Assembly: GCF_002079055.1 (NCBI RefSeq)
Contig: NC_047498.1
Location: 372,001-436,000, forward strand
Direction: 5' to 3'
DNA length: 64,000 nucleotides
Origin: Saccharomyces paradoxus
Lineage: Eukaryota; Ascomycota; Saccharomycetes; Saccharomycetales; Saccharomycetaceae
Shown here: in pieces, positions 27,748-37,656 of the stretch
Position numbering within the stretch: position 1 is the stretch's first letter
Layout of the letters: every line of letters starts with the position of its first letter
Program-made: the position numbers and the translations under genes
The notes under the pieces: model-generated
What the model saw: the letters and a program-made list of their open reading frames with translations, nothing else
Databases searched by the model: none
Told to the model about the DNA's origin: nothing

Positions 27748-29496
27748 ATGGTACCAGAATCTCGTCCAGGGAGTGTAAGAAGTTACTCGGTGGGTTACCA
27801 GGCAAGGTCCAGATCAAGTTCTCAGAGAAGACATTCGTTAACACGCCAACATTCCTCTCAAAGATTAATTAGAACCATCAGCATCGAGTCTGATATTTCA
27901 AATATTACTGATGATGACGATTTGAGAGCTGTCGATGGGGGGGTGGCGGATCTTGAATTGGACGTCTCCGAAACCGCAAATAAGGGACCAAGAAGAGCGT
28001 CAGCAACAGATGTCACGGATAGTTTAGGCTCAACTTCATCGGAATACATTGAGATTCCCTTTGTTAAGGAAACATTGGATGCAAGTTTACCTCTAGATTA
28101 TCTGAAACAGGACATATTGAACCTTATTCAGAGTTTGAAGATATCCAAATGGTACAACAACAGGAAAGTTCAACCGGTAGCTCAAGATATAAACTTGGTG
28201 AAGATCTCTGGTGCAATGACAAATGCAATCTTCAAAGTTGAATATCCTAAGTTGCCATCATTACTGTTGAGAATATACGGACCGAACATTGACAACATCA
28301 TTGACAGGGAGTATGAGTTGCAGATTTTAGCTAGACTTTCGTTGAGGAATATAGGTCCCTCCCTTTACGGCTGTTTTGTAAATGGTAGATTTGAGCAGTT
28401 TTTGGAGAATTCTAAGACTTTAACAAAAGATGACATTAGAAACTGGAAGAACTCTCAAAGGATTGCAAGAAGAATGAAGGAATTGCATGTAGGCGTGCCT
28501 CTTTTGAGTTCAGAAAGGAAGAATGGATCAGCTTGCTGGCAAAAGATTAAGCAGTGGTTGCGCACGATTGAAAAAGTCGACCAATGGGTGGGGGACCCTA
28601 AAAACATCGAAAGGTCTTTGTTGTGTGAGAACTGGTCCAAGTTTATAGATATTGTCGATAGATATCACAAGTGGCTTATTTCCCAAGAACAGGGCATAGA
28701 GCAAGTCAATAAGAATCTTGTCTTCTGCCACAATGATGCTCAATACGGCAATTTGCTTTTCACAGCACCTGTGATGAACACACCGAGTTTATACACTGCG
28801 CCTTCGTCTACATCACTGGTTTCACAATCGAGCTCCTTATTCCCTTCGGACTCTAATGTTATAGTAGATGATATAATCAACCCGCCAAAGCAAGAACAAA
28901 GCCAAGATTCAAAGTTGGTCGTTATTGATTTTGAATATGCAGGCGCCAATCCCGCCTCATATGATCTAGCAAATCATCTTTCTGAGTGGATGTATGATTA
29001 CAACAATGTTAAGGCTCCACATGAATGCCACGCTGATAGATATCCCGATAAAGAACAGGCTTTGAATTTCTTATACTCCTATGTTTCGCATCTAAGGGGT
29101 GGGGCTAAAGAACCTATTGATGAAGAGGTTCAGAGACTCTACAAGTCGATCATTCAATGGAGACCCACCGTACAACTATTTTGGTCACTCTGGGCTATCC
29201 TACAAAGCGGTGAATTAGAGAAAGAAAAAGCCTTCACTGCCACCACCAGAGAAGAAATCGGGCCCAATGGAAAAAAATACATCATCAAGACTGAGCCTGA
29301 AAACCTTGGAGAAGACTTTGCTGAAAATGAAGACGAGCCTGAGACTGGTGTCAGCATTGACACGTTCGATTATATGGCTTACGGCCGCGACAAGATTGCG
29401 GTCTTTTGGGGTGACCTCATTGGCTTAGGCATAATCACCGAAAAAGAATGCGAAAATTTCAGCTCTTTCAAGTTCCTCGATACTAGTTATTTGTAA
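27748..29496 (+). CDS. CKI1: Cki1, choline kinase
   Basis: Cki1 phosphorylates choline in the first step of the CDP-choline (Kennedy) pathway to phosphatidylcholine in the cytosol. The 582-residue length equals that of S. cerevisiae. The Brenner phosphotransferase motif HNDAQYGN starts at residue 328 and the choline-kinase motif VVIDFEYAG at 391 supplies the metal-binding aspartate. The N-terminal 90 residues are serine/arginine-rich with protein kinase A type sites (RRHSL, RRAS). Its paralogue EKI1 lies elsewhere. PDC5 follows on the same strand. Confidence 0.97.
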   Translation: MVPESRPGSVRSYSVGYQARSRSSSQRRHSLTRQHSSQRLIRTISIESDISNITDDDDLRAVDGGVADLELDVSETANKGPRRASATDVTDSLGSTSSEYIEIPFVKETLDASLPLDYLKQDILNLIQSLKISKWYNNRKVQPVAQDINLVKISGAMTNAIFKVEYPKLPSLLLRIYGPNIDNIIDREYELQILARLSLRNIGPSLYGCFVNGRFEQFLENSKTLTKDDIRNWKNSQRIARRMKELHVGVPLLSSERKNGSACWQKIKQWLRTIEKVDQWVGDPKNIERSLLCENWSKFIDIVDRYHKWLISQEQGIEQVNKNLVFCHNDAQYGNLLFTAPVMNTPSLYTAPSSTSLVSQSSSLFPSDSNVIVDDIINPPKQEQSQDSKLVVIDFEYAGANPASYDLANHLSEWMYDYNNVKAPHECHADRYPDKEQALNFLYSYVSHLRGGAKEPIDEEVQRLYKSIIQWRPTVQLFWSLWAILQSGELEKEKAFTATTREEIGPNGKKYIIKTEPENLGEDFAENEDEPETGVSIDTFDYMAYGRDKIAVFWGDLIGLGIITEKECENFSSFKFLDTSYL

Positions 29497-30022
29497 TGGC
29501 TATACGATTTCCTTCAACAAAGGCCAGGGAAATAAAGCAAATGACAATACCACCATTCTTTTACTTTTCTTTTTACTGTCGCTAGCACCTGTACGGTTGC
29601 AACCAGGTGAGAATCCTTCTAATGCATACTTTATGCGTTTATGCGTCTTGGGCCCCCTTGGAAAAAATTGATTTTCACCGTAAATGCATACCGCATGCGT
29701 TTATGGGAAAAGCCTCCATATCCAAAGATCGCGTTTCTTTTGAACAAACTAATACGTAAACTTGCATTAAGGTAAGATTATATCAGAAATGTGTTGCAAG
29801 AAATGCATTATGCAATTTTTTGTTTATGATGATCTCTCGAAAAAAATTTCATATGATGAGACTTGGTTAATGCAGCGGCACTTGCTAGAAGAACTTGTAT
29901 ATAAGAGCTGCCATTCTCGATCAATATATTTTAATGAGTTGGGTTCCTCTCTTCATTATTACATATACTTCACATAACCAATCTCAAAGAGAACAACACA
30001 CTACAATAATAAGAAGAACATA
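29497..30022 (+). promoter_or_regulatory. PDC5 promoter region
   Basis: A TATA box TATATAAG (29898-29905) stands about 120 bases before the ATG. Upstream is an imperfect direct repeat, AATGCATAC...ATGCGTTTATG, at 29621-29644 and 29683-29706. PDC5 is known to be repressed by thiamine and by Pdc1 activity. I cannot tie the repeat to a named factor. A 62-codon frame at 29789-29977 overlaps the TATA box and is likely spurious. Confidence 0.6.
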
Positions 30023-31714
30023 ATGTCTGAAATAACCTTAGGTAAATATTTATTCGAAAGATTGAGCCAAGTCAACTGTAACACCGTTTTTGGTTTGCCA
30101 GGTGACTTTAACTTGTCTCTTTTGGATAAGCTTTATGAAGTCAAAGGTATGAGATGGGCTGGTAACGCTAACGAATTGAACGCTGCTTACGCCGCTGATG
30201 GTTACGCTCGTATCAAGGGTATGTCCTGTATCATCACCACCTTCGGTGTTGGTGAATTGTCTGCTTTGAATGGTATTGCCGGTTCTTACGCTGAACACGT
30301 CGGTGTTTTGCACGTTGTTGGTGTTCCATCCATCTCTTCTCAAGCTAAGCAATTGTTGTTGCATCATACCTTGGGTAACGGTGACTTCACTGTTTTCCAC
30401 AGAATGTCTGCAAACATTTCTGAAACCACTGCCATGATCACTGACATTGCTAACGCTCCAGCTGAAATTGACAGATGCATCAGAACCACCTACACTACTC
30501 AAAGACCAGTCTACTTAGGTTTGCCAGCTAACTTGGTTGACTTGAATGTCCCAGCTAAGTTGTTGGAAACTCCAATTGACTTGTCTCTAAAGCCAAACGA
30601 CGCTGAAGCTGAAGCCGAAGTTGTTAGAACTGTTATTGAAATGATCAAGGATGCTAAGAACCCAGTTATCTTGGCCGATGCTTGTGCTTCTAGACATGAT
30701 GTTAAGGCTGAAACCAAGAAGTTGATCGACTTGACTCAATTCCCAGTCTATGTCACCCCAATGGGTAAGGGTGCCATTGACGAACAACATCCAAGATACG
30801 GTGGTGTTTACGTTGGTACCTTGTCTAGACCAGAAGTTAAGAAGGCTGTCGAATCTGCCGATTTGATATTGTCTATCGGTGCTTTGTTGTCTGATTTCAA
30901 CACTGGTTCTTTCTCTTACTCTTACAAGACCAAGAACATTGTTGAATTCCACTCTGACCATATCAAGATTAGAAACGCCACCTTCCCAGGTGTCCAAATG
31001 AAATTTGCCTTGCAAAAATTGTTGGGTGCTATTCCAGAAGTCGTAAAGGACTACAAACCTGTTGCTGTTCCAGCTAGAGTTCCAATTAACAAGTCTACTC
31101 CAGCTAACACCCCAATGAAACAAGAATGGATGTGGAACCAATTGGGTAGCTTCTTGAGAGAAGGTGATATTGTTATTGCTGAAACTGGTACTTCCGCTTT
31201 CGGTATCAACCAAACTACTTTCCCAACAGACGTATACGCTATCGTCCAAGTCTTGTGGGGTTCCATTGGTTTCACGGTTGGTGCTCTATTGGGTGCTACT
31301 ATGGCCGCTGAAGAACTTGATCCAAAGAAGAGAGTCATTTTATTCATTGGTGACGGTTCTTTACAATTGACTGTTCAAGAAATCTCCACTATGATTAGAT
31401 GGGGTTTGAAGCCATACATTTTTGTCTTGAACAACAATGGTTACACCATTGAAAAATTGATTCACGGTCCTCATGCCGAGTATAATGAAATTCAAGGTTG
31501 GGACCACTTGGCCTTATTGCCAACTTTCGGTGCCAGAAACTACGAAACTCACAGAATTGCTACCACTGGTGAATGGGACAAGTTGACTCAAGACAAGGAC
31601 TTCCAAGACAACTCTAAAATCAGAATGATTGAAGTTATGTTGCCAGTCTTCGATGCTCCACAAAACTTGGTTAAGCAAGCTCAATTGACTGCCGCTACGA
31701 ACGCTAAACAATAA
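30023..31714 (+). CDS. PDC5: Pdc5, pyruvate decarboxylase isozyme
   Basis: Pdc5 is a minor, thiamine-diphosphate-dependent pyruvate decarboxylase that yields acetaldehyde in alcoholic fermentation and takes over when PDC1 is lost or thiamine is scarce. The 563 residues equal the S. cerevisiae length, with about nine substitutions compared with my memory of that sequence. Catalytic E51, the HHTLG pair (H114, H115) and the ThDP motif starting GDGS (D444) through NNNGYTIE (E477) are all present. Residues such as SQAKQLLLHHTLG follow the Pdc5/Pdc1 type, and location next to CKI1 separates it from PDC1 and PDC6. Codon use is extremely biased (GGT, GCT, AAG, TTG), a sign of high expression. Confidence 0.98.
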   Translation: MSEITLGKYLFERLSQVNCNTVFGLPGDFNLSLLDKLYEVKGMRWAGNANELNAAYAADGYARIKGMSCIITTFGVGELSALNGIAGSYAEHVGVLHVVGVPSISSQAKQLLLHHTLGNGDFTVFHRMSANISETTAMITDIANAPAEIDRCIRTTYTTQRPVYLGLPANLVDLNVPAKLLETPIDLSLKPNDAEAEAEVVRTVIEMIKDAKNPVILADACASRHDVKAETKKLIDLTQFPVYVTPMGKGAIDEQHPRYGGVYVGTLSRPEVKKAVESADLILSIGALLSDFNTGSFSYSYKTKNIVEFHSDHIKIRNATFPGVQMKFALQKLLGAIPEVVKDYKPVAVPARVPINKSTPANTPMKQEWMWNQLGSFLREGDIVIAETGTSAFGINQTTFPTDVYAIVQVLWGSIGFTVGALLGATMAAEELDPKKRVILFIGDGSLQLTVQEISTMIRWGLKPYIFVLNNNGYTIEKLIHGPHAEYNEIQGWDHLALLPTFGARNYETHRIATTGEWDKLTQDKDFQDNSKIRMIEVMLPVFDAPQNLVKQAQLTAATNAKQ

Positions 31715-32493
31715 GCTAATTGACATAAAAATTCATGATTCGACGTTTGTGTATTTTTTTACTCTTGAAGGTTATAGATGTTTAGGTAAATAATTGGCAT
31801 AAATATAGTTTTAGTATTATAATAAATTCTGATTTGATAAAATAGAAACCTACTACCATTTACTACATAATGTTTGTACTTTTTCGGTCTTTTTTCCTGT
31901 TATCTTCTTGAAGAAAGAGGTTTTATCTTTGCCATACTTTATTATCTATAAACTGGATACCATTTTTTTTTATATTGATTATTAGTGAATAATTTTATTC
32001 ACGAGTTTTAAATTGCCTAATTCTTAAATATTGGAACAAAACAAAAATACAACAATGAACGATTTCTAGTTTTGCTAACAAGCTGAGTTTCACGGCACGA
32101 CGTATTATTTATGGTATATCAAAGGAATCAGGCCAATAAGGTCTTCCCACTTAAATCGATACTATCATTTTACTATTGACGTTCATGCTTCCTAAAAAGG
32201 TGTTCTTGTTTGATGGGGAATCACTGACACAAGACCATTTTTTATGCTTTATAATCTTTGTAGAAAAACAAAAGAACTTGCTCTGCTACGATGATGATTT
32301 CATTTCTTTTTCTCTTAAGTTTCCATTATATATTTTTAATGTAGGTTCTTAGTCAGTGGCTTTTTGTTTAATTTATAACGCGAAGGCTGTATACTAAAAA
32401 TATGGAGATGGATAGAACTGCGAACGGCCAAAAGGGGTATTATCTATCTCTTTTCTCTAAGAATCATCACTAGCCAGATCAAGGAACTAAATA
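31715..32493. other. PDC5 3' flank and SLX4 promoter
   Basis: A 779-base A/T-rich spacer. The first part should hold the PDC5 polyadenylation signals (TATA-like and TTTTTT tracts around 31755-31830). The last part is the SLX4 promoter, with one AGGGG stress-element core near 32433. I see no ORF, tRNA or LTR in it, and I cannot explain its length. Confidence 0.5.
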
Positions 32494-34737
32494 ATGGAGC
32501 TCCAAAGAGCACAGCGGAATCTGAAGTTTTTACAAAACGAGGATTTTATGAATATTACCGATCAGGCTAACCTGAATGGTGAGAGCCAGAGGGCCTATTC
32601 GTTAGGAATGGAAACTCAAGTACCGGAAGTGCAGTTTTCCCTATCATCTGACGATGATTCTATAGGTACGCAAGAAGAACACGTTACTGCACACAAATTA
32701 CTTGTGGCGAAAGAAACAACAAAAAAAGATACGGAAAGTAACAAAGATGTCGATATAAGTTTTGACCCAACCGGTATTTCCCAACCTGATTTAGGAGAAC
32801 CAAATATAGTTGAGGAGAATGTATTCATTAACACCCAAATTCAAAGCCGGCTTGATGACGCAGAGGAGGAAACAAATCTCAAGTTAAAACTTAAGCAATT
32901 CAAGTATTCGTTCAAGGACAATAACGCAAGTGGCTGCCACAACAATGCAAATATAGTGGCAAAAAGAAGGCCAGCAATAAGGAAAACCAATCCAAAACTC
33001 AAGCCAAAAACTAAGAGTAAACGAGACCCTAATATTATCAAAAATATAACTGATTTTAATATTAATAACTACGAACGTTCAAGGACCGCCAGCTTATTAA
33101 AGCAATTATCTGGTAAACACAAGAAGGTTTTGGATATAATAAAGACCCAAAATGAAGGAAGCAATGGTGAATCTTCCAAAGCAAGGAATAGCAAGAGTGA
33201 AAAAGCTACTTTTGATACTTATAGTGAGCAGGAGTGGAAATATGTTATGAAACTTTTTTTACAGAAGTTTCCTCACAGTGAGGAAACGGACTTGAATGAA
33301 GTCCAGAAATTTCTATATGGATGCGAACAAAGTTCGAGTTCTTTAGACAATCAAAAAACCTCACAACAAAAACTTTGGACAGCGTCACAATTACCACCTG
33401 AGCTTCCCGATGAAACTATCCAACCAGAGCAGGAAGCAAGGATACGAGATACCCAGAGTGCAGTAAATTTCTTATCGTTATCCCAAGTAATGGATGACAA
33501 AAGTGAAATTATGAAAGACGAAGAAAGCATAATTATGTCAGGGGGAGTTTCTACAGGCTCCCAAGAATATGGAAACAAGTTAGAGCCACAACTAACAGTA
33601 GGAAACGTTGTTGATGAAAATATTGAACTAACTGTGGGAACACGTATAAATGGATTTTCACTTACCGATTACAAAGCTTACAGACATATGCCCGTTGAGG
33701 TAAATACAAGATGTGAAAACAGTAAGAGTAATGACTATGACGACATATCTGTTGTTTCAGATACTACAGATGAGACGTCTACATTATTTCCGCTAGATCA
33801 GTACCGATATGTTTTCTTAGAAAATGATGAAAAACCGCCATTAACCACTGATACCATAGGCAGCACGCAATTCTTCACCCCAAACACATCACCATTGGAT
33901 GGGATAATCGATTTAACACAGGAATCATTCAAAGCTGTTCGGTCGTTAATATCACCTTTGAAGGTAGAAAACAATAAGACAAGAACAACATCACAGGCAC
34001 TGAATCAGGTTCAGGTCCCAGCTACAAGAACCCCCACAATTGTTCCTCAAAAGGACCTTACTAAAGCGTTAAAAACTGAACAAGAAATGAGTGATATAGG
34101 AAGTTTTATCAGGGTTAAATTATTGCGAAAGAACGCAGGTATGCTAAACCCAGAACTAATGAAACATAGCTGTTATAGAGTTGAGGCAAATGATTCTGAA
34201 GAAGAAGAGACAGAATTAGATGACCAATTGTGCATTGCTGATATTCAATTGGCAGACTCCACCAAAATTTCGACTGAAGTATCCATACAGAATCCTGGCA
34301 ACAACATTAATGATGTCTCTGATGCAAGTCCCACAACTTCACCCGAGAAATTACGTGAAATCATCATGTCACAATCAATGAAAGAACTTCGACAAAGCTT
34401 GAAATCAGTTGGGCTAAAACCTATGAGGACGAAGGTCGAAATCATCCAATCTTTACAAACCGCATCACAAATTCTCTCCATAGCCAACCCAGGTAATAAT
34501 GACGAGCATCGTGGGGTGGCAAATTTCAGTAAGATAGAAATATTTGATCATTTAACCGAACTAATCCAAGCTTTCCCTGATTTTTTGGAACGGATATATA
34601 CCTTTGAACCCATTCCACTGAATGAGTTAATCGAAAAGCTATTCAGCGCCGAGCCGTTTGTTTCACAAATCGACGAAATGACCATCAGGGAATGGGCCGA
34701 TGTTCAAGGAATATGTCTGAGAAACGATAAAAAGTAG
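32494..34737 (+). CDS. SLX4: Slx4, scaffold of the Slx1-Slx4 structure-specific endonuclease
   Basis: Slx4 partners Slx1 to cut 5' flaps and branched DNA, supports Rad1-Rad10 in single-strand annealing, and binds Rtt107 and Dpb11 to dampen the Rad53 checkpoint. The protein has 747 residues (748 in S. cerevisiae). It is mostly polar and disordered, with many SQ/TQ sites for Mec1/Tel1. A SAP-like helix pair with LRQSLKSVGLKPMRTKVEII lies at about 630-655, and the C-terminal Slx1-binding domain (about 680-747) ends in REWADVQGICLR. The fast-evolving middle is typical of the family. It converges with CTH2. Confidence 0.96.
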   Translation: MELQRAQRNLKFLQNEDFMNITDQANLNGESQRAYSLGMETQVPEVQFSLSSDDDSIGTQEEHVTAHKLLVAKETTKKDTESNKDVDISFDPTGISQPDLGEPNIVEENVFINTQIQSRLDDAEEETNLKLKLKQFKYSFKDNNASGCHNNANIVAKRRPAIRKTNPKLKPKTKSKRDPNIIKNITDFNINNYERSRTASLLKQLSGKHKKVLDIIKTQNEGSNGESSKARNSKSEKATFDTYSEQEWKYVMKLFLQKFPHSEETDLNEVQKFLYGCEQSSSSLDNQKTSQQKLWTASQLPPELPDETIQPEQEARIRDTQSAVNFLSLSQVMDDKSEIMKDEESIIMSGGVSTGSQEYGNKLEPQLTVGNVVDENIELTVGTRINGFSLTDYKAYRHMPVEVNTRCENSKSNDYDDISVVSDTTDETSTLFPLDQYRYVFLENDEKPPLTTDTIGSTQFFTPNTSPLDGIIDLTQESFKAVRSLISPLKVENNKTRTTSQALNQVQVPATRTPTIVPQKDLTKALKTEQEMSDIGSFIRVKLLRKNAGMLNPELMKHSCYRVEANDSEEEETELDDQLCIADIQLADSTKISTEVSIQNPGNNINDVSDASPTTSPEKLREIIMSQSMKELRQSLKSVGLKPMRTKVEIIQSLQTASQILSIANPGNNDEHRGVANFSKIEIFDHLTELIQAFPDFLERIYTFEPIPLNELIEKLFSAEPFVSQIDEMTIREWADVQGICLRNDKK

Positions 34738-34760
34738 TGCAGAGTACTTGAGAATTTGAC

Positions 34761-34806
34761 AAAACAAAACAAAAAAAAACAAAAAAAAAACAAAACAAAA
34801 CAAACG
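34761..34806. repeat. A-rich (CAAAA)n simple repeat
   Basis: Short CAAAA units with longer A runs lie between the converging SLX4 and CTH2 genes, probably part of the SLX4 3' untranslated region. Confidence 0.75.
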
Positions 34807-34974
34807 TTACGTATGAGTGATGAATATACGTACACAAATATGCATATATACCGTCATGAAGTAGCTTAACTTAAATAAAAGGTTTTTTTTTTAAAAGAGT
34901 TGCCAATATCGCAAACATGAAAATGAGTATAAAAAAAAAAGCAGAAAAAAAAAAGCATAACGTGAAGAAAAGAT

Positions 34975-34983
34975 AATAAATAA
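34975..34983 (-). promoter_or_regulatory. AU-rich element in the CTH2 3' UTR
   Basis: On the minus strand the sequence is TTATTTATT, the nonamer bound by Cth2 itself, about 46 bases past the CTH2 stop. Cth2 is known to limit its own mRNA through such elements. Confidence 0.75.
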
Positions 34984-35028
34984 TTGGGATTTAGTTAGGA
35001 CGCCGGTCTGGCTAGGCCAGGAACAGTT

Positions 35029-35886
35029 TTACCAGGTCATCCTCTGTAAAGCTTTCACCTTAACATTTAGATTCTTCTTCTTGGTGGAGCTCCGACCATT
35101 GCTTCTCTTTTCGTCAGATTGCTTGCTGGTCGAAGAGACGTTACAGTAAGTACCAGCTCTTACGTAAACAGCAATGTCGTTGTCGTCACCATGTTTGAAG
35201 CAGCATCTTCTGCCATAAGGACAATAACCTAGTTTCTCCCAATTCACACAGGGCTTCGTCCTGAAATTCTTACACGATCTCTTGACCTTCAATTCTCCAA
35301 GTCCGTGAGCAAACTGGCACTTGCTGCCATAGGGACAACTTCCCTTTAATGTGAACGATTCGCACAGTTCTGTCTTGTATAGTTGTTTTGGGGTTTCCTG
35401 CAGTTGGCTTTTCACTTTGGGTTGAGCTGAAGATTCCTTCTGTGATGAAAAAGGAGCATCATCTTTGAGTTTTTGTTGAGATAACTGCTGCAAATTCTGT
35501 GAAGTTAATGGCAATTGTGAAGATTTTGGGACGTAATCTGGATTTATCCGTACCTCCAGTTTCTTCTTAAAAGTACTGGGTGCACTGTTATTCAGGCTGG
35601 CGGATGGAAGGAAAGGGTTTATCAATTGTGGATCATAGAGTAGCCCTGGCTGAATAGCGTTCTTATGCTTTGGTGGAGAGAGCGAAACTGCCGAAGATAT
35701 CTCGCTACTCGTTTCCTGTATGTTGTCCTCGTTTAAAATGGTCTTGTTGTAGTAATCCTCCAATTCCCTGATGTTGATCTGATACTGGTAATCATTTAAT
35801 GGGTTTTGCTCTTGATCGGTAGAAAACAACGACGTCAAGTCAGTCTTCTGAGATTCTGGTCTAGTATATGATAATGGGGCCCACAT
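35029..35886 (-). CDS. TIS11: Cth2 (Tis11), tandem CCCH zinc-finger mRNA decay factor
   Basis: Cth2/Tis11 binds AU-rich elements in mRNAs of iron-using proteins during iron shortage and drives their decay with Dhh1. The 285 residues equal the S. cerevisiae length. Two fingers of the form C-x8-C-x5-C-x3-H are complete: C175, C184, C190, H194 and C213, C222, C228, H232. The lead-in sequences YKTELC and FRTKPC are typical of TTP family proteins. The N-terminus carries Ser/Thr-Pro and Q-rich stretches. Aft1 sites upstream and an AU-rich element downstream match its known iron control. It shares its promoter region with the divergent RKM5. Confidence 0.97.
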   Translation of the reverse strand: MWAPLSYTRPESQKTDLTSLFSTDQEQNPLNDYQYQINIRELEDYYNKTILNEDNIQETSSEISSAVSLSPPKHKNAIQPGLLYDPQLINPFLPSASLNNSAPSTFKKKLEVRINPDYVPKSSQLPLTSQNLQQLSQQKLKDDAPFSSQKESSAQPKVKSQLQETPKQLYKTELCESFTLKGSCPYGSKCQFAHGLGELKVKRSCKNFRTKPCVNWEKLGYCPYGRRCCFKHGDDNDIAVYVRAGTYCNVSSTSKQSDEKRSNGRSSTKKKNLNVKVKALQRMTW

Positions 35887-36228
35887 CTTGCGCTATTTTT
35901 TACGTATTGAATTTGCAGAACTATTTCTGTCAAGATGCACCAATACATCCTATCAAGAACCTCCAAGTCTCACCAACGATTATAATCTCTCTCAGATATA
36001 TATACAAAGCTACGTGTAGAGAGATTGAGCCGAGATTGTTGGCACAATGCACCCAGCTGCATGTGCCATTGTGCATCTACACCTCCAAATTAGGGTGTGG
36101 ATTGGCGTCGTCTTCTTTAATGGGGGTGCATTTTGCGGCGCCGCGACAAATAAAGAGAACTGGCCAGGGCAGTGCTATCAAGAAGAAAGAATGGTTACGG
36201 CAGCGAAGACGCAAATGGGCTAGGCAGA
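35887..36228. promoter_or_regulatory. CTH2-RKM5 divergent promoter
   Basis: This 342-base spacer drives CTH2 leftwards and RKM5 rightwards. Besides the Aft1 sites it holds a TATA-like GATATATATAC near 35994-36004, suited to CTH2. I see no other gene. Confidence 0.65.
36048..36130. promoter_or_regulatory. Two Aft1 iron-responsive elements
   Basis: TGCACCC occurs at 36048-36054 on the plus strand and at 36124-36130 on the minus strand, about 160 and 240 bases upstream of CTH2. This is the core bound by Aft1/Aft2 in iron-regulon promoters, and CTH2 is a known Aft1 target. RKM5 starts only about 100 bases to the other side, so it could be affected too. Confidence 0.78.
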
Positions 36229-37332
36229 ATGTCATTCAAGTTATGGCTACTGGATGAGGAAACAATATACGAGCACGTGTTCGAACGGTACATGCAATTG
36301 GAGGGCCAATCCGGGAAACTGCCCCAGGATTTGGGTATTCAGGATAGAAGCGGTTGTGTGTTAGAGATAGCGATTGAACCCTCTGGGCTGGAAAGCGGTA
36401 AAAAGAAAAAGCGAGTGAGAAGAAGAAATAAGGCTGACGCTTTTGAAGAAGATCGGGAGGTCGCTGTGGACAGCTATCATGTTAGTGTGGAGCAATCCAT
36501 ATCGAGCTTACACTCGTCCAGGGACAACGGCAACTCCACCACAGGATACGTTTTATGGTCTACGACACCTTTCTTCATCAACTGGCTGCTGTATAATGCT
36601 AGCGCTGCACCTTTCCGTCTTGGTACACAGGTAGAAGTAGTCCGCGGATCTCCTTGTGAGGGGCACATGCTTGAGTTGCCTAAGCTGATCGACCTTACAG
36701 GCGCTGATCACAGCAAGAGATGTATCTTAGAACTTGGAGCAGGAATAGCAGGTATTCTACCCGTGGTTCTTGGTAACTTCGTCGACATCTATGTGTCAAC
36801 AGATCAGAAGGGCATTCTTAATAAACTGAAAGATAACATAATGGAAAATCTTTCGCAGTTGACCAGAAAGCAGTGCATTTCCGAGTCACTAAGATTGGAA
36901 CTTCCGACCCTCGAACCAGTTGACAATGGCGCCACCGCCACAAAGTCGGCCCTACCTAAATCTACATTGAATTTGGAAGTAGCTGCTCTCGACTGGGAGA
37001 AGATAAACTTGCAAGACAAAAAGACACACTCTCTGCATCCTGAGTTGTCACTCATAGGTGAAACATGCTCCTCCGTATATGTTATAGCTATGGACGTCAT
37101 ATACAACGAGTACCTCATAGATCCGTTCCTGAAGACGCTCGAGCAACTTAAACACTGGTTCCGAATAACCTACAGCCTACAATTCCACGCCCTCGTGGGA
37201 ATACACTTGCGTTCACAAGAGGTGACAACACTGTTCCTGGAGAAAGCAATCATAGAACATGACTTCACGGTTTACGATATCATTGACCAGGTCCTACAGG
37301 AGTCTCGCTTCAATTTTTATCTTATTAGCTAG
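36229..37332 (+). CDS. RKM5: Rkm5, ribosomal protein lysine methyltransferase
   Basis: Rkm5 methylates ribosomal protein L1 (Rpl1a/b) on lysine. From the ATG at 36229 (MSFKLWLLDEE) the protein has 367 residues, the S. cerevisiae length. An in-frame ATG at 36172 would add 19 basic residues that do not resemble the family, so I prefer the inner start. It is a seven-beta-strand methyltransferase of the MTase_16/METTL21 type, with the SAM motif LELGAGIAGILPVVLG near residue 168 and the post-II motif VIAMDVIYNEYLIDP near 283. A basic insertion KKKKRVRRRNKA near residue 59 could be a nuclear or nucleolar signal. Confidence 0.93.
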   Translation: MSFKLWLLDEETIYEHVFERYMQLEGQSGKLPQDLGIQDRSGCVLEIAIEPSGLESGKKKKRVRRRNKADAFEEDREVAVDSYHVSVEQSISSLHSSRDNGNSTTGYVLWSTTPFFINWLLYNASAAPFRLGTQVEVVRGSPCEGHMLELPKLIDLTGADHSKRCILELGAGIAGILPVVLGNFVDIYVSTDQKGILNKLKDNIMENLSQLTRKQCISESLRLELPTLEPVDNGATATKSALPKSTLNLEVAALDWEKINLQDKKTHSLHPELSLIGETCSSVYVIAMDVIYNEYLIDPFLKTLEQLKHWFRITYSLQFHALVGIHLRSQEVTTLFLEKAIIEHDFTVYDIIDQVLQESRFNFYLIS

Positions 37333-37656
37333 TCCCGTATATAATAATAGAAACTATATAATACTAATAATCTTATTTTTTTTTTTTGCGATGCGGCAGT
37401 GCCTCTTCCCCTCCGTACGGATTGGGAAGATTTTCATTTTGATTAGCAAGGGCACTAAGCCATCTATGTGTGCGATAGCTAATAATCTAGAAGTTGCTGG
37501 CTCCGCTATCGTCAAGAGAAACAGTTTAGCGATTTGCATAGATTGCACCGTTCCGCACATTTAATTTTTGAGCTTCATTTACCGTTGCACCTATTCTTCC
37601 CAAGCATCGTGCTTTTTTGTACATTATAAAGGAAATCCTAAACTCAGCTAGATATT
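37333..37656. promoter_or_regulatory. RKM5 3' flank and NHA1 promoter
   Basis: The 324-base spacer has a T-run near 37376-37386 after RKM5 and a TATA-like ATTATAAAGG at 37623-37632 just before NHA1. No gene is visible. Confidence 0.5.

Noticed and set aside
29789-29977. 62-codon frame beginning MCCKKCIMQF in the PDC5 promoter
   Set aside because: It covers the PDC5 TATA box and lies within the promoter. The CCxxC start is tempting, but no other support exists.
30050-31249. Long antisense open frames in PDC5 (150 and 220 codons on the minus strand)
   Set aside because: They come from the extreme codon bias of PDC5, which removes stop codons from the opposite strand. They show no protein features and overlap a certain gene.
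36172-36228. Longer RKM5 start (19 extra residues)
   Set aside because: The inner ATG gives the family length of 367 and the conserved MSFKLWLLDEE start.
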